Shown here in pieces: positions 8,071 through 17,246 of a stretch of DNA of 64,000 nt. Position numbers and translations under genes: made by a program. The notes below the pieces were generated by a model. The model was given only the letters and a program-made list of their open reading frames with translations. It was not told the origin of the DNA and did no database searches. The first letter of the stretch is position 1. Every line of letters begins with the position of its first letter. Origin of the DNA: Streptomyces sp. NRRL S-646 (GTDB taxonomy: Bacteria; Actinomycetota; Actinomycetes; Streptomycetales; Streptomycetaceae); contig NZ_JODC01000007.1 of NCBI RefSeq assembly GCF_000720765.1, forward strand, positions 868,001 through 932,000. The letters are read 5' to 3'.

Positions 8071-9543
8071 TCAATGCGTGTCGGCGGCTGCTGAGCGCCC
8101 GGCGCGCCTGCCGAGCACCGAACCGGCGGTGAGGCCGGAGCCTCCCGGGTAGTTGAACCAGAAGAGCCCGCCGACGAGTTCGCCGGCCGCGTACAGACCA
8201 GGGACGGGGCGGCCGCTCAGGTCCAGCACGTGCGCGTCGGCGTCGATCCGCAGCCCGCCGAAGGTGAAGGTGATGCCGCAGGTCACCGGGAAGGCGATGT
8301 ACGGAGGAGTGGTCAGCGGCTGGGCCCAGTTGGACTTGGGAGGGGTGATGCCCTCGGTCCGGCAGCCGTCCTTGACCGTCGGGTCGAAGCGACCGGGGAC
8401 AACGGCGGCGTTGAACCGCTCAACCGTCTCCGCCAGCCGGCCCTCGTCCATGCCGAGTTCCTTGGCCAGGCCCTCCACGGTGTCGGACTCCACCCTGGTG
8501 ATGCCCGCAGAGGCGTACTCCTCGGGGCGCAGCAGCGGCGCGGACGTCGCGTCGAAGAGCTGGTAGGCGACGCCTGCCGGTTGCTTGAGGATCTCGGCAC
8601 CGTACTTGGCGTAGGTGTAGTTGCGGAAGTCCGCTCCCTCGTCGACGAACCGGCGCCCCTCGGCGTTGACCACGATGCCGAACGGGTAGCCGCCGCGGGT
8701 GAGTTGGTTGGTCAGCTCCCGGTCGCCGGTCGCTCGGGCCTGGCTGTCCCAGGCCACCGCGTGGCAGCCGCTCCAGTGGCCGTAGGGTTGCGCGCCGGCC
8801 GCCAGGGCCATGCGGATGCCCTCGCCGGTGTTGTACGGGGTTCCGCGCACCAGGGCCAGGTCCCAGCCCGCGCCCAGGTAGCCGGCCCGCATCTGCGGGT
8901 TGGCCTCGAAGCCGCCGCTGGTGAGTACCACGCCGTCGGCCTCGATGCGCTGCCCGTCGGCGAGCATCACGCCGCCAACGGAGCCGTCGGCTGCGGTGGC
9001 CAGGCCGGTGACGGGGCTGTCGAAGCGGACTTCGATGCCGCTGCGATCGGCGGCGGCAAGGTGCTGGTCGATCATTCCTTTGCCCCCGCCGACCACGCCG
9101 ACGGCCAGTCCGCCCCAGAACCGGTAGCGCCCGTCCACCTCGTAAGCCTGCCGGTGGAACATGAGCTCGAATCGCAGGCCGAGGCTGCGCAGCCAGGTCA
9201 TCGTCTCGCGGGATTCACCGACCAGGATCCGGGCGAGTTCGGGGTCGGTCCTTCCCTGGGTCACCCGGGTCAGGTCGGCGAGGAAGTCGTCGTCGGTGTA
9301 GGGGGCGAGGTCGACGCGTCCTGCCCGGTCCGCGGGAAGTGGCTCGACCAGTGAGGTGAGGTCGGTGAGCCCGCCGTGGCTGGTGCGCATCGCCCCGGCA
9401 GTGAAGTAGGAGTTGCCTCCGGCCCATTGGCGGGGGGCCTTCTCCAGCAACAGCACCCGTGCTCCCTGCTGTCGGGCGGACTGAGCCGCGCTGAAGCCGG
9501 CGTTCCCGCCGCCGACCACGACGACGTCCCACTGCTCGGTCAT
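8071..9543 (-). CDS. tcuA: FAD-dependent tricarballylate dehydrogenase-like oxidoreductase
   Basis: A 490-residue flavoprotein of the fumarate-reductase/succinate-dehydrogenase flavoprotein superfamily. The N-terminal dinucleotide fold is DVVVVGGGNAGFSAAQSA, followed by LLLEKAPRQWAGGNSYFTAG, typical of TcuA. A second fold part is VVLTSGGFEANPQMR, and the C-terminal YAAGELVGGLFWFNYPGGSG closes the FAD site. TcuA oxidises tricarballylate to cis-aconitate with TcuB as electron partner; no tcuB is seen nearby, so the substrate assignment is provisional. The start follows GGGGAG by about 6 nt. It is divergent from a LysR regulator, which fits substrate-induced control. Confidence 0.82.
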   Translation of the reverse strand: MTEQWDVVVVGGGNAGFSAAQSARQQGARVLLLEKAPRQWAGGNSYFTAGAMRTSHGGLTDLTSLVEPLPADRAGRVDLAPYTDDDFLADLTRVTQGRTDPELARILVGESRETMTWLRSLGLRFELMFHRQAYEVDGRYRFWGGLAVGVVGGGKGMIDQHLAAADRSGIEVRFDSPVTGLATAADGSVGGVMLADGQRIEADGVVLTSGGFEANPQMRAGYLGAGWDLALVRGTPYNTGEGIRMALAAGAQPYGHWSGCHAVAWDSQARATGDRELTNQLTRGGYPFGIVVNAEGRRFVDEGADFRNYTYAKYGAEILKQPAGVAYQLFDATSAPLLRPEEYASAGITRVESDTVEGLAKELGMDEGRLAETVERFNAAVVPGRFDPTVKDGCRTEGITPPKSNWAQPLTTPPYIAFPVTCGITFTFGGLRIDADAHVLDLSGRPVPGLYAAGELVGGLFWFNYPGGSGLTAGSVLGRRAGRSAAADTH

Positions 9544-9642
9544 GTGTACTCCCCTGGGTTCGGACAGCAGTTGCCCGGATCGGAGATCTTTTCGGGGCTG
9601 GGGCGTACGGATCAGGGACTGTGTGCGTACGCGACCGCAGCT

Positions 9643-9764
9643 TGAATCTCTTTCACCAGGGCCCGGCGGGCGGGTTGACGGCTGCGCGGCCCGCCCGCCG
9701 GGCAGTACGACGATGCGCCAGCAGCACCATCAGTACAATCGAAAGAAACTGAAGCTGCTTTCAC
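9643..9764. promoter_or_regulatory. Candidate LysR-type operators in the tcuA-like/LysR intergenic region
   Basis: Two TGAA...TTCA dyads lie between the divergent genes: TGAA-N5-TTCA at 9643-9655 and TGAA-N6-TTCA at 9751-9764. The second is 20 bp before the LysR ATG and could serve autoregulation; the first is about 100 bp before the flavoprotein start. The symmetry is seen directly; binding by the neighbouring LysR is inferred from family behaviour. Confidence 0.4.
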
Positions 9765-9784
9765 AAATGCTTAAGGCGGTCGCG

Positions 9785-10690
9785 ATGAGCCTCGATGTAC
9801 GCCGCATGCTGGTGCTGGCCGAGGTGGCTCGCCGGGGCTCCATCACGGCGGCCTCGATCGCCCTGAGCTATACGCCCTCGGCGGTGTCCCAGCAGATCAG
9901 CAGGCTGGAAGCGGAAGCCGGGCAGCCGCTGATCGCGCGGCACCCCCGGGGCGTCACGCTCACCGAGGCCGGCCGCACTCTGGCCGAGCATGCCGCACGG
10001 ATCGATCGCCAGTTGCGAGCCGCACGCCGATCCCTCGATGACATCGCGGGCCTGCACAGCGGGACCTTGCACATCGGTACCTTCCCCACCATCGCCGCAT
10101 CCCTGCTGCCCCGCGTCGTGCGCGCCTTTCGCACCCGGTACCCGCAGGTTGAGCTGGCCGTGCACAGCGACCGCAACGCCGGCCTGACGGACCTCCTCGA
10201 GAGCCGGGAGATCGAGCTGTCCTTGATGTGGGACTACCCGTGGCGGCGCCTGGACGAGACCAACCTCGATGTCACCCATCTGCTGGACGACCACACCTGC
10301 CTGGTCGTCGCCACCAGCCACCCGCTCACCGCCCGGCACTCCGCCGGTTTCGAGGAGCTGGCCGAGGAGAACTGGATCGTCCGGGGCGATCACCCGGTCG
10401 CCGAGCTGCTCACCCGTAGCTGCCGTGCCGCCGGCTTCGAGCCGAAGATCGCCTACCGGGCACACGACTACCAGGAGGCCCAGGCCATGGCGGCGGTCGG
10501 CCTGGGCATCACGCTCGCCCCCAGGTTCGCCCTGGCCAGCCTGCGGGACGACGTCACCACCATCGACCTGGGCCCCGCGGCCCCGGTTCGCCGCATCCTG
10601 CTCACCCGGCTGCGCGACAATCCACCGACACCGTCGGCCAAGGCCATCGCGGAACTGTTCATCGAGACCGCCGGGACACTGCGTTCCTAG
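9785..10690 (+). CDS. LysR-family transcriptional regulator
   Basis: A 301-residue LysR regulator of normal length. The N-terminal winged helix-turn-helix is clear: RGSITAASIALSYTPSAVSQ, then RLEAEAGQPLIARHPRGVTL and TEAGRTLAEHA. The remaining 210 residues are the periplasmic-binding-like effector domain, beginning GTLHIGTFPTIAASLLPRV. The start MSLDVRRM at 9785 places the HTH at the usual distance from the N-terminus; a longer frame upstream has atypical composition. It is divergent from the tricarballylate-dehydrogenase-like gene, its most likely target. The effector is probably a tricarboxylate or related acid (inference). Confidence 0.9.
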   Translation: MSLDVRRMLVLAEVARRGSITAASIALSYTPSAVSQQISRLEAEAGQPLIARHPRGVTLTEAGRTLAEHAARIDRQLRAARRSLDDIAGLHSGTLHIGTFPTIAASLLPRVVRAFRTRYPQVELAVHSDRNAGLTDLLESREIELSLMWDYPWRRLDETNLDVTHLLDDHTCLVVATSHPLTARHSAGFEELAEENWIVRGDHPVAELLTRSCRAAGFEPKIAYRAHDYQEAQAMAAVGLGITLAPRFALASLRDDVTTIDLGPAAPVRRILLTRLRDNPPTPSAKAIAELFIETAGTLRS

Positions 10691-11177
10691 ACAGGCGTTC
10701 CGCGGCGTGACGGCCGGCGATCGCCGCCGTCCCGCGGGGCATGCCCAGGACCCCGTGACCGCCGAGCTGCGCGAACGGACGCGGGCGTCGCCGTCGAGGC
10801 CTGCATGCCCTCCGGCGCCAGGCGAGGATGATCGACCTCAGGCCGTGGAGTCCGCGCGGTCGCACCGACGGGCGTCAAACCTCTCGCCGACCAGCGGGAG
10901 CTATCGCGGGATGGGCGGGACCCACGTGAGCGTGTCGGCCGTGCAGCCGATGGTGTGGCAGCGTGAGTCATGAGAGTCGTCTCGCGCCGGTCCTCGACCG
11001 GTAAGCACGTCCGGGGCCTGTCGAGCCCAGCCGTCTCGCAGGCCCCGGACGTCGGCGCGGGCCGCCCCAGCCCCGGGGGAGTGCAAGGCCGGTGTGCGAT
11101 GGCCGCCCGCGCGGAGCCGGGGAGGGGCGGCCGCCGCCCTCACAGGGGGCTGCCCGTGCCCGGCCGTACAGGACGCG
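10691..11177. other. 487-bp stretch without a convincing gene
   Basis: Short overlapping frames occur on both strands, but none has a good ribosome binding site, family motif or sustained Streptomyces codon pattern. It separates the end of the LysR gene from the end of the convergent aromatic catabolic operon. No strong hairpin terminator or RNA gene was recognised. Confidence 0.5.
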
Positions 11178-11522
11178 TCAGCCGACGGTCATCGCCGTTG
11201 CCGCGTACGTCAAGGAGATCAGGGCCAGTACGGCGGCCGGGACGGCCCGGACCGGCGGGTCGCCGTGGCGCAGGTGGACCACCGCCGCCGCGGCCATCAG
11301 CAGGGCGAGGCCGGTCGCTGCGGCCACGCCCAGCGGCATCCAGGTCAGCCCCGTCAGCAGACCGGCGACCCCGGCCACCTCCAGCGCGCCGACGACGCGA
11401 TAGAGCCGTACCGACATGCCGAGATGGGCCGCCGCCTGGCGCATGACCGGCGCCGAGGCGAGCTTCGCCAGCCCCAGCGGAAGGAAGACCAGGGACAGGG
11501 CGACGGCGAGCACGGTGGTCAT
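11178..11522 (-). CDS. DoxX-family membrane protein
   Basis: A 114-residue protein with four hydrophobic segments (LAVALSLVFLPLGLAKL; VGALEVAGVAGLLTGLTW; GVAAATGLALLMAAAAVVH; AVLALISLTYAATAM), the usual size and topology of small DoxX/DoxD-like proteins. The conserved-type G-L-A-K-L in helix 1 and GALEV in helix 2 support the call. It is the last gene of the aromatic catabolic operon and starts in an ATGA overlap with the acetoacetate-CoA ligase stop, so its translation is coupled. DoxX-like proteins are linked to redox or sulfur metabolism at the membrane, but the role here is unknown. Confidence 0.8.
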   Translation of the reverse strand: MTTVLAVALSLVFLPLGLAKLASAPVMRQAAAHLGMSVRLYRVVGALEVAGVAGLLTGLTWMPLGVAAATGLALLMAAAAVVHLRHGDPPVRAVPAAVLALISLTYAATAMTVG

Positions 11523-13486
11523 GAGGCGGACCTGCCCTTGCGGCGCTCGGCGCCCAGCCGGACGTAGTGGTCGATGAGTTCGGGGCTGTCCACGGTGGCC
11601 GGGTTGACGACCTGCTCCACCGTGGCGCCCTGGAGCAGTCGCTTGATCGGGACCTCCAGCTTCTTGCCGGTGCGTGTGTGCGGGATGCCCGGCACTTCGA
11701 GGATCTCGTCGGGGACGTGGCGGGGTGAGGCGCCGGTGCGGACGGCGTCGCGGATCTTCTCGCGCAGGGAGTCGTCCAGGGTCACCCCGGCCGCCGGGAC
11801 CACGAACAGCGGCATCCAGTAGCCGCCGTCCGGCTCCTCCGCGCCGATGACCAGGGCCTCGGCGATCTCGGGGAGACGTTCGACGACATCATGGATGTCG
11901 CCGCTGCCGAGCCGTACACCGTTGCGGTTGAGCGTCGAGTCGGAGCGGCCGTGGATGATCACCGAGCCGTGACCCGTGACCGTGATCCAGTCGCCGTGTC
12001 GCCACACCCCGGGGTACGCCGAGAAGTAGGCGTCGTGGTAGCGGGTGCCCTCCAGGTCGTTCCAGAAGTACAGCGGCATCGAGGGCATGGGCCGGGTGAC
12101 GACCAGCTCGCCGACCTGGTCGAAGACGGGGAAGCCCTCGGCGTCGTACGCGGCCAGCGCCACGCCCAGGTGCGGCGCGGACAACTCGCCTGCCCAGACC
12201 GGGGTGTTGGGGGCGCTGCCCGCGAACCCGGAGACGATGTCGGTGCCGCCGCTGATGGAGGCCAGCAGAACGTGCTCGCCGACGTGCTCGCGGACCCAGG
12301 GGTAGGCGGAGGCAGGCAGCGCGGAGCCGGTGCAGCCGACGACGCGGATCGACGACAGGTCGTGGACGGACGGGTCGATGCCGAACTTGGCCATGCCCAG
12401 CAGGTATTGGGGGCTGGTACCGAAGACGGTGACCCGGTGGCGGGCGGCCAGCTCCCACAGGACGTCGAGCTTGGCGAAGGGCGCCGGGCTGCCGTCGTAC
12501 GTACAGGTCGTCGCGCCGGTCAGGAGAGTGGAGGCGACAAGGTTCCACATCATCCAGTGGGTGGTGGTGTACCAGAGGAGGCGGTCGCCGGGGCCCAAGT
12601 CCGAGTGCAGCCCCAGGGTTTTCAGGTGCTCCAGCAGCACGCCGCCGTGGCTATGGACGATGCCCTTGGGCAGGCCGGTGGTGCCGGAGGAGAACACGAC
12701 CCACAGCGGGTGGTCGAACGGGACCGGTACACAGGCGAGTTCCTCGGTACGGGTGGAGGCATCCTCCCAGGGGACCACCAGCGACGGGTACGCCTGCGAC
12801 GGCCAGGGCAGGCCCATGTGGTCCACCAGCAGGGTCGCCTTCAACGTGGGGAGGGCGTGGGCGAGTTCGAGGACTGCGTCGCGGCGGTCGTGGGTAGTGC
12901 CGTTGAAGAGATAGCCGTCGGCGGCGATCAGGACGGTGGGTTCGAGCTGGGCGAAGCGGTCGGCGGCGGCCTTGGGGGCGTAGTCCTGACCGCACACCGA
13001 CCACACGGCGCCCAGGCTCGCTGCGGCGAGGAACGAGACGATGGCGTGCGGGGTGTTGGGCAGATAGCCGACCACCCGGTCGCCCTTGCCGACACCGAGA
13101 TCGCGCAGGGTGGCGGCCACGGACGCCACCAGGGCACGCAACCGGGCGCCGGTCACCTCGTATCCGGCACCGGTCTCGTCGAGGGCGATGATCGCCACGT
13201 CGTCGTCGGCCAGGTTACGCAGGGCATGGTGGGCGTAATTGAGGGTGGCGCCGGGGAACCAGCGGGCGCCCGGCATCCGCTCCTCGGCCAGCACCTGGTC
13301 GTACGGGGTGTCGGCGTTGATGTCGAAGTACTCCCACACCGCGCCCCAGAAGCCCTCCAGGTCGGTGACCGACCACTGATGCAGGGTGGCATAGTCCTCC
13401 GGGTCCATGCCCTGGAGCCGGGCGAAGTCCGCGATGCGACTGGCGGCCGCCGTCTCCGGATCGGGTGTGAAGAAGGGCGTGCTCAT
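11519..13486 (-). CDS. Acetoacetate-CoA ligase (acetoacetyl-CoA synthetase)
   Basis: A 655-residue ANL-superfamily enzyme of the expected length. N-terminal features are FWGAVWEYFDI and GARWFPGATLNYAHH, typical of acetoacetyl-CoA synthetases. The AMP-binding P-loop is VVFSSGTTGLPKGIVHSHG. Later motifs are STLNRNGVRLGSGDIHDVVE and the C-terminal lysine motif HTRTGKKLEVPIKRLL. It activates acetoacetate with ATP and CoA in the cytoplasm. The start at 13486 overlaps the stop of the flavin hydroxylase gene as ATGA. Acetoacetate produced by hydrolysis of a ring-cleavage product would be a logical substrate in this operon (inference). Confidence 0.9.
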   Translation of the reverse strand: MSTPFFTPDPETAAASRIADFARLQGMDPEDYATLHQWSVTDLEGFWGAVWEYFDINADTPYDQVLAEERMPGARWFPGATLNYAHHALRNLADDDVAIIALDETGAGYEVTGARLRALVASVAATLRDLGVGKGDRVVGYLPNTPHAIVSFLAAASLGAVWSVCGQDYAPKAAADRFAQLEPTVLIAADGYLFNGTTHDRRDAVLELAHALPTLKATLLVDHMGLPWPSQAYPSLVVPWEDASTRTEELACVPVPFDHPLWVVFSSGTTGLPKGIVHSHGGVLLEHLKTLGLHSDLGPGDRLLWYTTTHWMMWNLVASTLLTGATTCTYDGSPAPFAKLDVLWELAARHRVTVFGTSPQYLLGMAKFGIDPSVHDLSSIRVVGCTGSALPASAYPWVREHVGEHVLLASISGGTDIVSGFAGSAPNTPVWAGELSAPHLGVALAAYDAEGFPVFDQVGELVVTRPMPSMPLYFWNDLEGTRYHDAYFSAYPGVWRHGDWITVTGHGSVIIHGRSDSTLNRNGVRLGSGDIHDVVERLPEIAEALVIGAEEPDGGYWMPLFVVPAAGVTLDDSLREKIRDAVRTGASPRHVPDEILEVPGIPHTRTGKKLEVPIKRLLQGATVEQVVNPATVDSPELIDHYVRLGAERRKGRSAS

Positions 13487-15069
13487 CGCGTCGTACTCCT
13501 CAACAGGCTTTTCGGGGCCGTCCGTTCGGAAGGGACAGGGCTTCGGGTGGTGTGCAGGAGGGTTGCCCAGGCGGCGGTCGAGGTGAAGTCGCGGCCGCCT
13601 GCCGGGACGATGTCCATGACGACCCGGTCGGGCCGCAGCAGGACCGCATCTGCGTGTCCGGCGCGCAGCCAGGCTGCGAGGGTGCCGTCGTCGCCGAGGT
13701 CGGTCACCGGTACGGCGTGAACGCCGAGACTGTGGGCGAGCGCGGTCAGGGAAGGGCCGGGCTCGGTGGCGGTCAGTACGGCGAAGGAGTCGCCGAGCGC
13801 CTCGTCGAGCCGGGTGGGCCGTCCGGCGACGCTCACCCATGGTTGGGGGCAGTGTGTGCCCGCCAGCCTTCGGCGGACACTGCGCCGTACGAGCGGTCCG
13901 GTGGTCAGGGGTGGGCTGAGGTCGCGGCCGGCCAGCTCGGTCAGGCCGGGTATGCGGCAGGCGGCGGCCAGCGCTCGGCGGCGGAGCGCGGCGGCACCGT
14001 CCTGGCCACCGGTCATGGCCCAGCCCATGGCGACCGCGAGGCGGACCACACGCCGTGCGTGCGGCCTGCGTTCGCTCTCATAGCTGTCCAACAGCCGTTC
14101 GTCGCCGCCCTGCTGGAGGACGCGGGCGAGTTTCCAGGTGAGGTTGTAGGCGTCTCGCAGTCCCGAGCACAGGCCCTGTCCGATGAACGGCGGGGTGAGG
14201 TGGGCGGCGTCTCCGAGCAGAAAGACCCGTCCGCTGCGCCAGCGGTCGGCGACGCGGGCCCGGAAGGTGTACTGCGTCTCGCGGACCACCTCGAAGTCCC
14301 CGTCGTACGAGGGCGGCAGCCACGGGGCGATCACTTCGCGGACCGTCTCCTGCCCTTCTCCTTCACGGAGCCGGAACTCCCAGCGGTAGCGGGTCTCGTT
14401 CACCCGCATGAAGGTCCCCGGCTGGTCCGGGTCGCAGACCTGGTCGACGCCCTCCCAACAACGGACGGGGCCCGTGGTCTCGGCGTCGATGACGGTCCAC
14501 TTCTCCTCGAAGTGCAGGTCCTCCCAGGCGCCGCCGATGGCTTCGCGGGTGAGGCTGTTGGCGCCGTCGCAGCCGAGGACCGCGTCGGCCCACAGCTCAT
14601 GCTCGCGATCGTCGTCACGGTAGGTGACGCGTACGGGGCCTGTGGTGTCCGGGCCGACGGCGGTGACCTCCACGCCGCCGCGCAGTTCGCACTCCGGGCG
14701 CCGAGCCAGGGCGTCGCGCAGTACGCGTTCCAGCTCGGGCTGGTCGAACATGCTGGACTGCGGATACCCGTGGTGCCCTTGCGGGGAGCGGCGGAACTCG
14801 GCCATCACCCGGTGCCGGGCATCCAGCAGCCGTAGTCCGTTCGCCGGCCGGGAGATCGCGGTGAACTCCTCGCCGACTCCGGCGGCCTGGAGGATCCGGT
14901 GGATCTCGTCGTCATTGGCGACGGCGCGCGGGAGCGGATAGACATCCCGGTGGCGTTCGAGGACGACACTGCGGACTCCGCGCCGGGCCAGCAGAAGGGC
15001 GGCGGTCACGCCCACCGGCCCGGCCCCGACGATCACGACGGGCACACGTGCGGCTTCATCGACGGTCAT
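13483..15069 (-). CDS. FAD-dependent aromatic hydroxylase, MhpA/3-(3-hydroxyphenyl)propionate hydroxylase-like
   Basis: A 528-residue class A flavin monooxygenase. The N-terminal GxGxxG is VVIVGAGPVGVTAALLLARRG. The DG motif is ADAVLGCDGANSLTR. The GD motif is GRVFLLGDAAHLTPPFIGQG followed by CSGLRDAYNLTWKLA, very typical of MhpA and related phenol hydroxylases. The C-terminal thioredoxin-like tail is shortened but recognisable. It would hydroxylate a phenolic acid with NAD(P)H and O2 to give a catechol for the dioxygenase encoded upstream. It is 19 bp after the FAA-hydrolase gene in the same operon and is coupled to the next gene by ATGA. Confidence 0.88.
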   Translation of the reverse strand: MTVDEAARVPVVIVGAGPVGVTAALLLARRGVRSVVLERHRDVYPLPRAVANDDEIHRILQAAGVGEEFTAISRPANGLRLLDARHRVMAEFRRSPQGHHGYPQSSMFDQPELERVLRDALARRPECELRGGVEVTAVGPDTTGPVRVTYRDDDREHELWADAVLGCDGANSLTREAIGGAWEDLHFEEKWTVIDAETTGPVRCWEGVDQVCDPDQPGTFMRVNETRYRWEFRLREGEGQETVREVIAPWLPPSYDGDFEVVRETQYTFRARVADRWRSGRVFLLGDAAHLTPPFIGQGLCSGLRDAYNLTWKLARVLQQGGDERLLDSYESERRPHARRVVRLAVAMGWAMTGGQDGAAALRRRALAAACRIPGLTELAGRDLSPPLTTGPLVRRSVRRRLAGTHCPQPWVSVAGRPTRLDEALGDSFAVLTATEPGPSLTALAHSLGVHAVPVTDLGDDGTLAAWLRAGHADAVLLRPDRVVMDIVPAGGRDFTSTAAWATLLHTTRSPVPSERTAPKSLLRSTTR

Positions 15070-15088
15070 GTGCGGCTCACCTCGGGTA

Positions 15089-16027
15089 TTAGTTCGCGGC
15101 CGCGACGGGCGTGCGCTGCCCGCCGAGGTCGATGCGGCCGTCGGGGGTCGCGATCGTCGCCGTGATCACGTCGCCCGGACTCAGGTAGTGCGGGTTCTTC
15201 GCCTGGCTCTTGAAGAACGCCTTCCACTTCACGGCGGGCGGCAGCAGCGCGCCGATCTTCTCGACGGCCTTCGGCGGCGCCTTCAGGGCCGTGCCACCGG
15301 GAGTGCCGGTGAGCAGCAGGTCGCCGGCGTCCAGGGTCTGGAAGCGGGCCAGCAGGGTCAGCGCCTGTGCCGGGCGGACGATCATGTCGGCCAGGGTGCG
15401 GTCCTGGCGGAGCTCGCCGTTGACGCTCAACTTCAGCCGCAGGTCCAGGAGATGGGCGAAGTCCTCCGGCTCCAGCAGCGTCAGGTACGGGCCGGTCGGC
15501 GTGAAGGTGGGGTACGACTTGCTCTCGTAGAACTGCGTCTTGGTCAGCTGCACCTCACGGGCGCTGACGTCGTTGGTGATCACCAGTCCGGCGACGTACG
15601 ACGGCAGGTCCCGCTCCTCGACCACGGTGCCGACGGGCAGCGGCGCGCCCATCACGAGCCCGAGCTCGATCTCGTAGTCGAGGAACTTCACATGGGAGGG
15701 GCGGACGACGGCGTCGCCGGGGCCGCTGACTGAGCCGGACGCCTTGCGGAAGAACGCGGGCGGGATGTCGCCCTTGAAACCCGAATCACGGGCGTGGCTG
15801 CGGTAGTTGACCATCTGGGCGACCACCCGGCAGGGCGTGGTGACCGGCGAGAGGGCGGCCAGATCGGCGACCGGAGTGCCCGGCCCGCCGGAGGCAGCGG
15901 CCTCCCGGACGGCGTCCCGGTCGGCGAGCAGTTCGGCGGTGGTGGCGGCCTTGGTGTCGACCGGGACGGCGCGTTCGCCGAGGACGACCCACCAGCCGTC
16001 AGCGGTGCGCAGGACATTGGTGCTCAT
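15089..16027 (-). CDS. Fumarylacetoacetate hydrolase-family protein
   Basis: A 312-residue member of the FAH superfamily. Metal-binding carboxylates appear in FLDYEIELGLVMG (Glu pair) and in LVITNDVSAREVQ (Asp). The glycine-rich DLLLTGTPGGTALK loop and LSPGDVITATI are also typical. The family hydrolyses C-C bonds or decarboxylates oxo-acids during aromatic ring-cleavage pathways. Here it probably acts on the product of the neighbouring extradiol dioxygenase. It lies 36 bp after the dioxygenase gene and 19 bp before the hydroxylase gene. Its precise substrate cannot be read from the sequence. Confidence 0.88.
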   Translation of the reverse strand: MSTNVLRTADGWWVVLGERAVPVDTKAATTAELLADRDAVREAAASGGPGTPVADLAALSPVTTPCRVVAQMVNYRSHARDSGFKGDIPPAFFRKASGSVSGPGDAVVRPSHVKFLDYEIELGLVMGAPLPVGTVVEERDLPSYVAGLVITNDVSAREVQLTKTQFYESKSYPTFTPTGPYLTLLEPEDFAHLLDLRLKLSVNGELRQDRTLADMIVRPAQALTLLARFQTLDAGDLLLTGTPGGTALKAPPKAVEKIGALLPPAVKWKAFFKSQAKNPHYLSPGDVITATIATPDGRIDLGGQRTPVAAAN

Positions 16028-16063
16028 GTCAGTGCCTTTGTGAGGGGGATTCGCGTGCGGGGG

Positions 16064-17206
16064 TCAGGAGTTGGCGGCCTTGAGCAGGCCGAACAGTCGT
16101 GCCGGGTCCATCTCGTTGTCGCCGCGCAGGGCCTCGATGACATCGCGGACCCGCTGCGGGGAGGGGCTCGCGCCGAGGAAGTCGCGGGTGGCCGGCGGGC
16201 CCCACTGGGCCAGTCCGCTGGTCGACATGGGCGCCCAGCCGGGCTCGACGTCGCAGGAGAACAGGTCGCCGTCGGCGAAGTGCTCCAGCATGAAGTGGTC
16301 GGGGTCGCGCCAGTAGTCGAAGAGCTGGCTGCCCTGGATGTGCCGGCCGATGCCCCAACTGCGCTTGTATCCGCGCTCCTTGAGGTATTCGCCGCCGGCG
16401 GCGATGGAGTCGAGGTCGGTGACCTGGTAGGCGGAGTGGACATACCCCGTCCCCGGCCCCAGGTGCATCGCGAGGGTGTGGTGGTCGGCCGGCACACCGC
16501 CCAGGTCGCAGCGGATGAACGCCATCGTCGGCCCGCGCCCGCGCTGCCCGTCCAGGAACAGGAAGTCGGACACGATCATCCCGAGGGTGTCCAGGTACCA
16601 GTCCAGGGCCCGGCCGAACACCCGCGTCTCCAGCACCACATGGCCCAGCCGCTGGATGCGGGACGGCTCGCGCGGCGGCCGCTGCGTGGTGTTCGTACGA
16701 CGGTGATCCGTACCGAAGTTGAGCAGCAGCGGCTGCTGTTCCGGCAGCGCGGGCAGCCGCTCGCTGCAGTGCACCACACGCACCGGGAAGCCCGACGGGT
16801 CGAGCAGGTCGACCACCTTGCCACCACCAGGAACGTCGGCGTCCCGCACGTCCCTGCCCGTCGCGCGGGCCAGCCGGTCCAGATCGCCCCGCTCGGCGGC
16901 GCGAAACGCCGGACCGATGAAGCGGGACGTGCGGCCGCGCCGGATCACCATGCAGGGCGAGCCCGCGAAGGTGCCCCGCAGCCACAGCTCGCTCGCGGTG
17001 CGCCCGGCGACGCCGAAGCCGAAGTCGCGGGCGAAGACCTCCGCCCGGTCCAGGTCGGGCTTCTCGAACTCCAGCCAGGCCAGGTCCGCCACCTTGATCA
17101 CGGGATTCCGGGAGCGGCCGGGGTGCTCGCCGCGCAGGGCGCCCTGCTCACTGTGGAGGTCCTGGTGGGCCGTGATGACGTCCCCGTTGACGCGTGTTTC
17201 AGACAT
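16064..17206 (-). CDS. Extradiol (catechol 2,3-) dioxygenase, VOC superfamily
   Basis: A 380-residue two-domain VOC protein. Domain 1 begins IKVADLAWLEFEKPDL. Domain 2 holds the probable Fe(II) ligands: His in RLGHVVLETRV, His in GYVHSAYQVTDLDS and Glu in HFMLEHFADGD. These match type I extradiol dioxygenases, which open a catechol ring beside the diol. ATG at 17206 follows GGAGGG by about 5 nt. It is the first gene of the five-gene operon ending at 11178 and is divergent from a TetR gene. The phenolic substrate is uncertain; the mix with an MhpA-like hydroxylase and an acetoacetate ligase suggests a hydroxyphenyl-alkanoate or a similar compound. Confidence 0.88.
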   Translation of the reverse strand: MSETRVNGDVITAHQDLHSEQGALRGEHPGRSRNPVIKVADLAWLEFEKPDLDRAEVFARDFGFGVAGRTASELWLRGTFAGSPCMVIRRGRTSRFIGPAFRAAERGDLDRLARATGRDVRDADVPGGGKVVDLLDPSGFPVRVVHCSERLPALPEQQPLLLNFGTDHRRTNTTQRPPREPSRIQRLGHVVLETRVFGRALDWYLDTLGMIVSDFLFLDGQRGRGPTMAFIRCDLGGVPADHHTLAMHLGPGTGYVHSAYQVTDLDSIAAGGEYLKERGYKRSWGIGRHIQGSQLFDYWRDPDHFMLEHFADGDLFSCDVEPGWAPMSTSGLAQWGPPATRDFLGASPSPQRVRDVIEALRGDNEMDPARLFGLLKAANS

Positions 17207-17246
17207 GGTGCCCTCCGAGCAACATTGCCGTAATGAGGAAATCATC

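Noticed and set aside
10691..11177. Small frames between LysR and DoxX genes as genes
   Set aside because: No ribosome sites, no motifs and no continuous codon bias.
11891..13720. A 609-codon frame antisense to the acetoacetate-CoA ligase
   Set aside because: No motif, Gly/Val/Arg-rich shadow composition; the ligase on the other strand has all family motifs.
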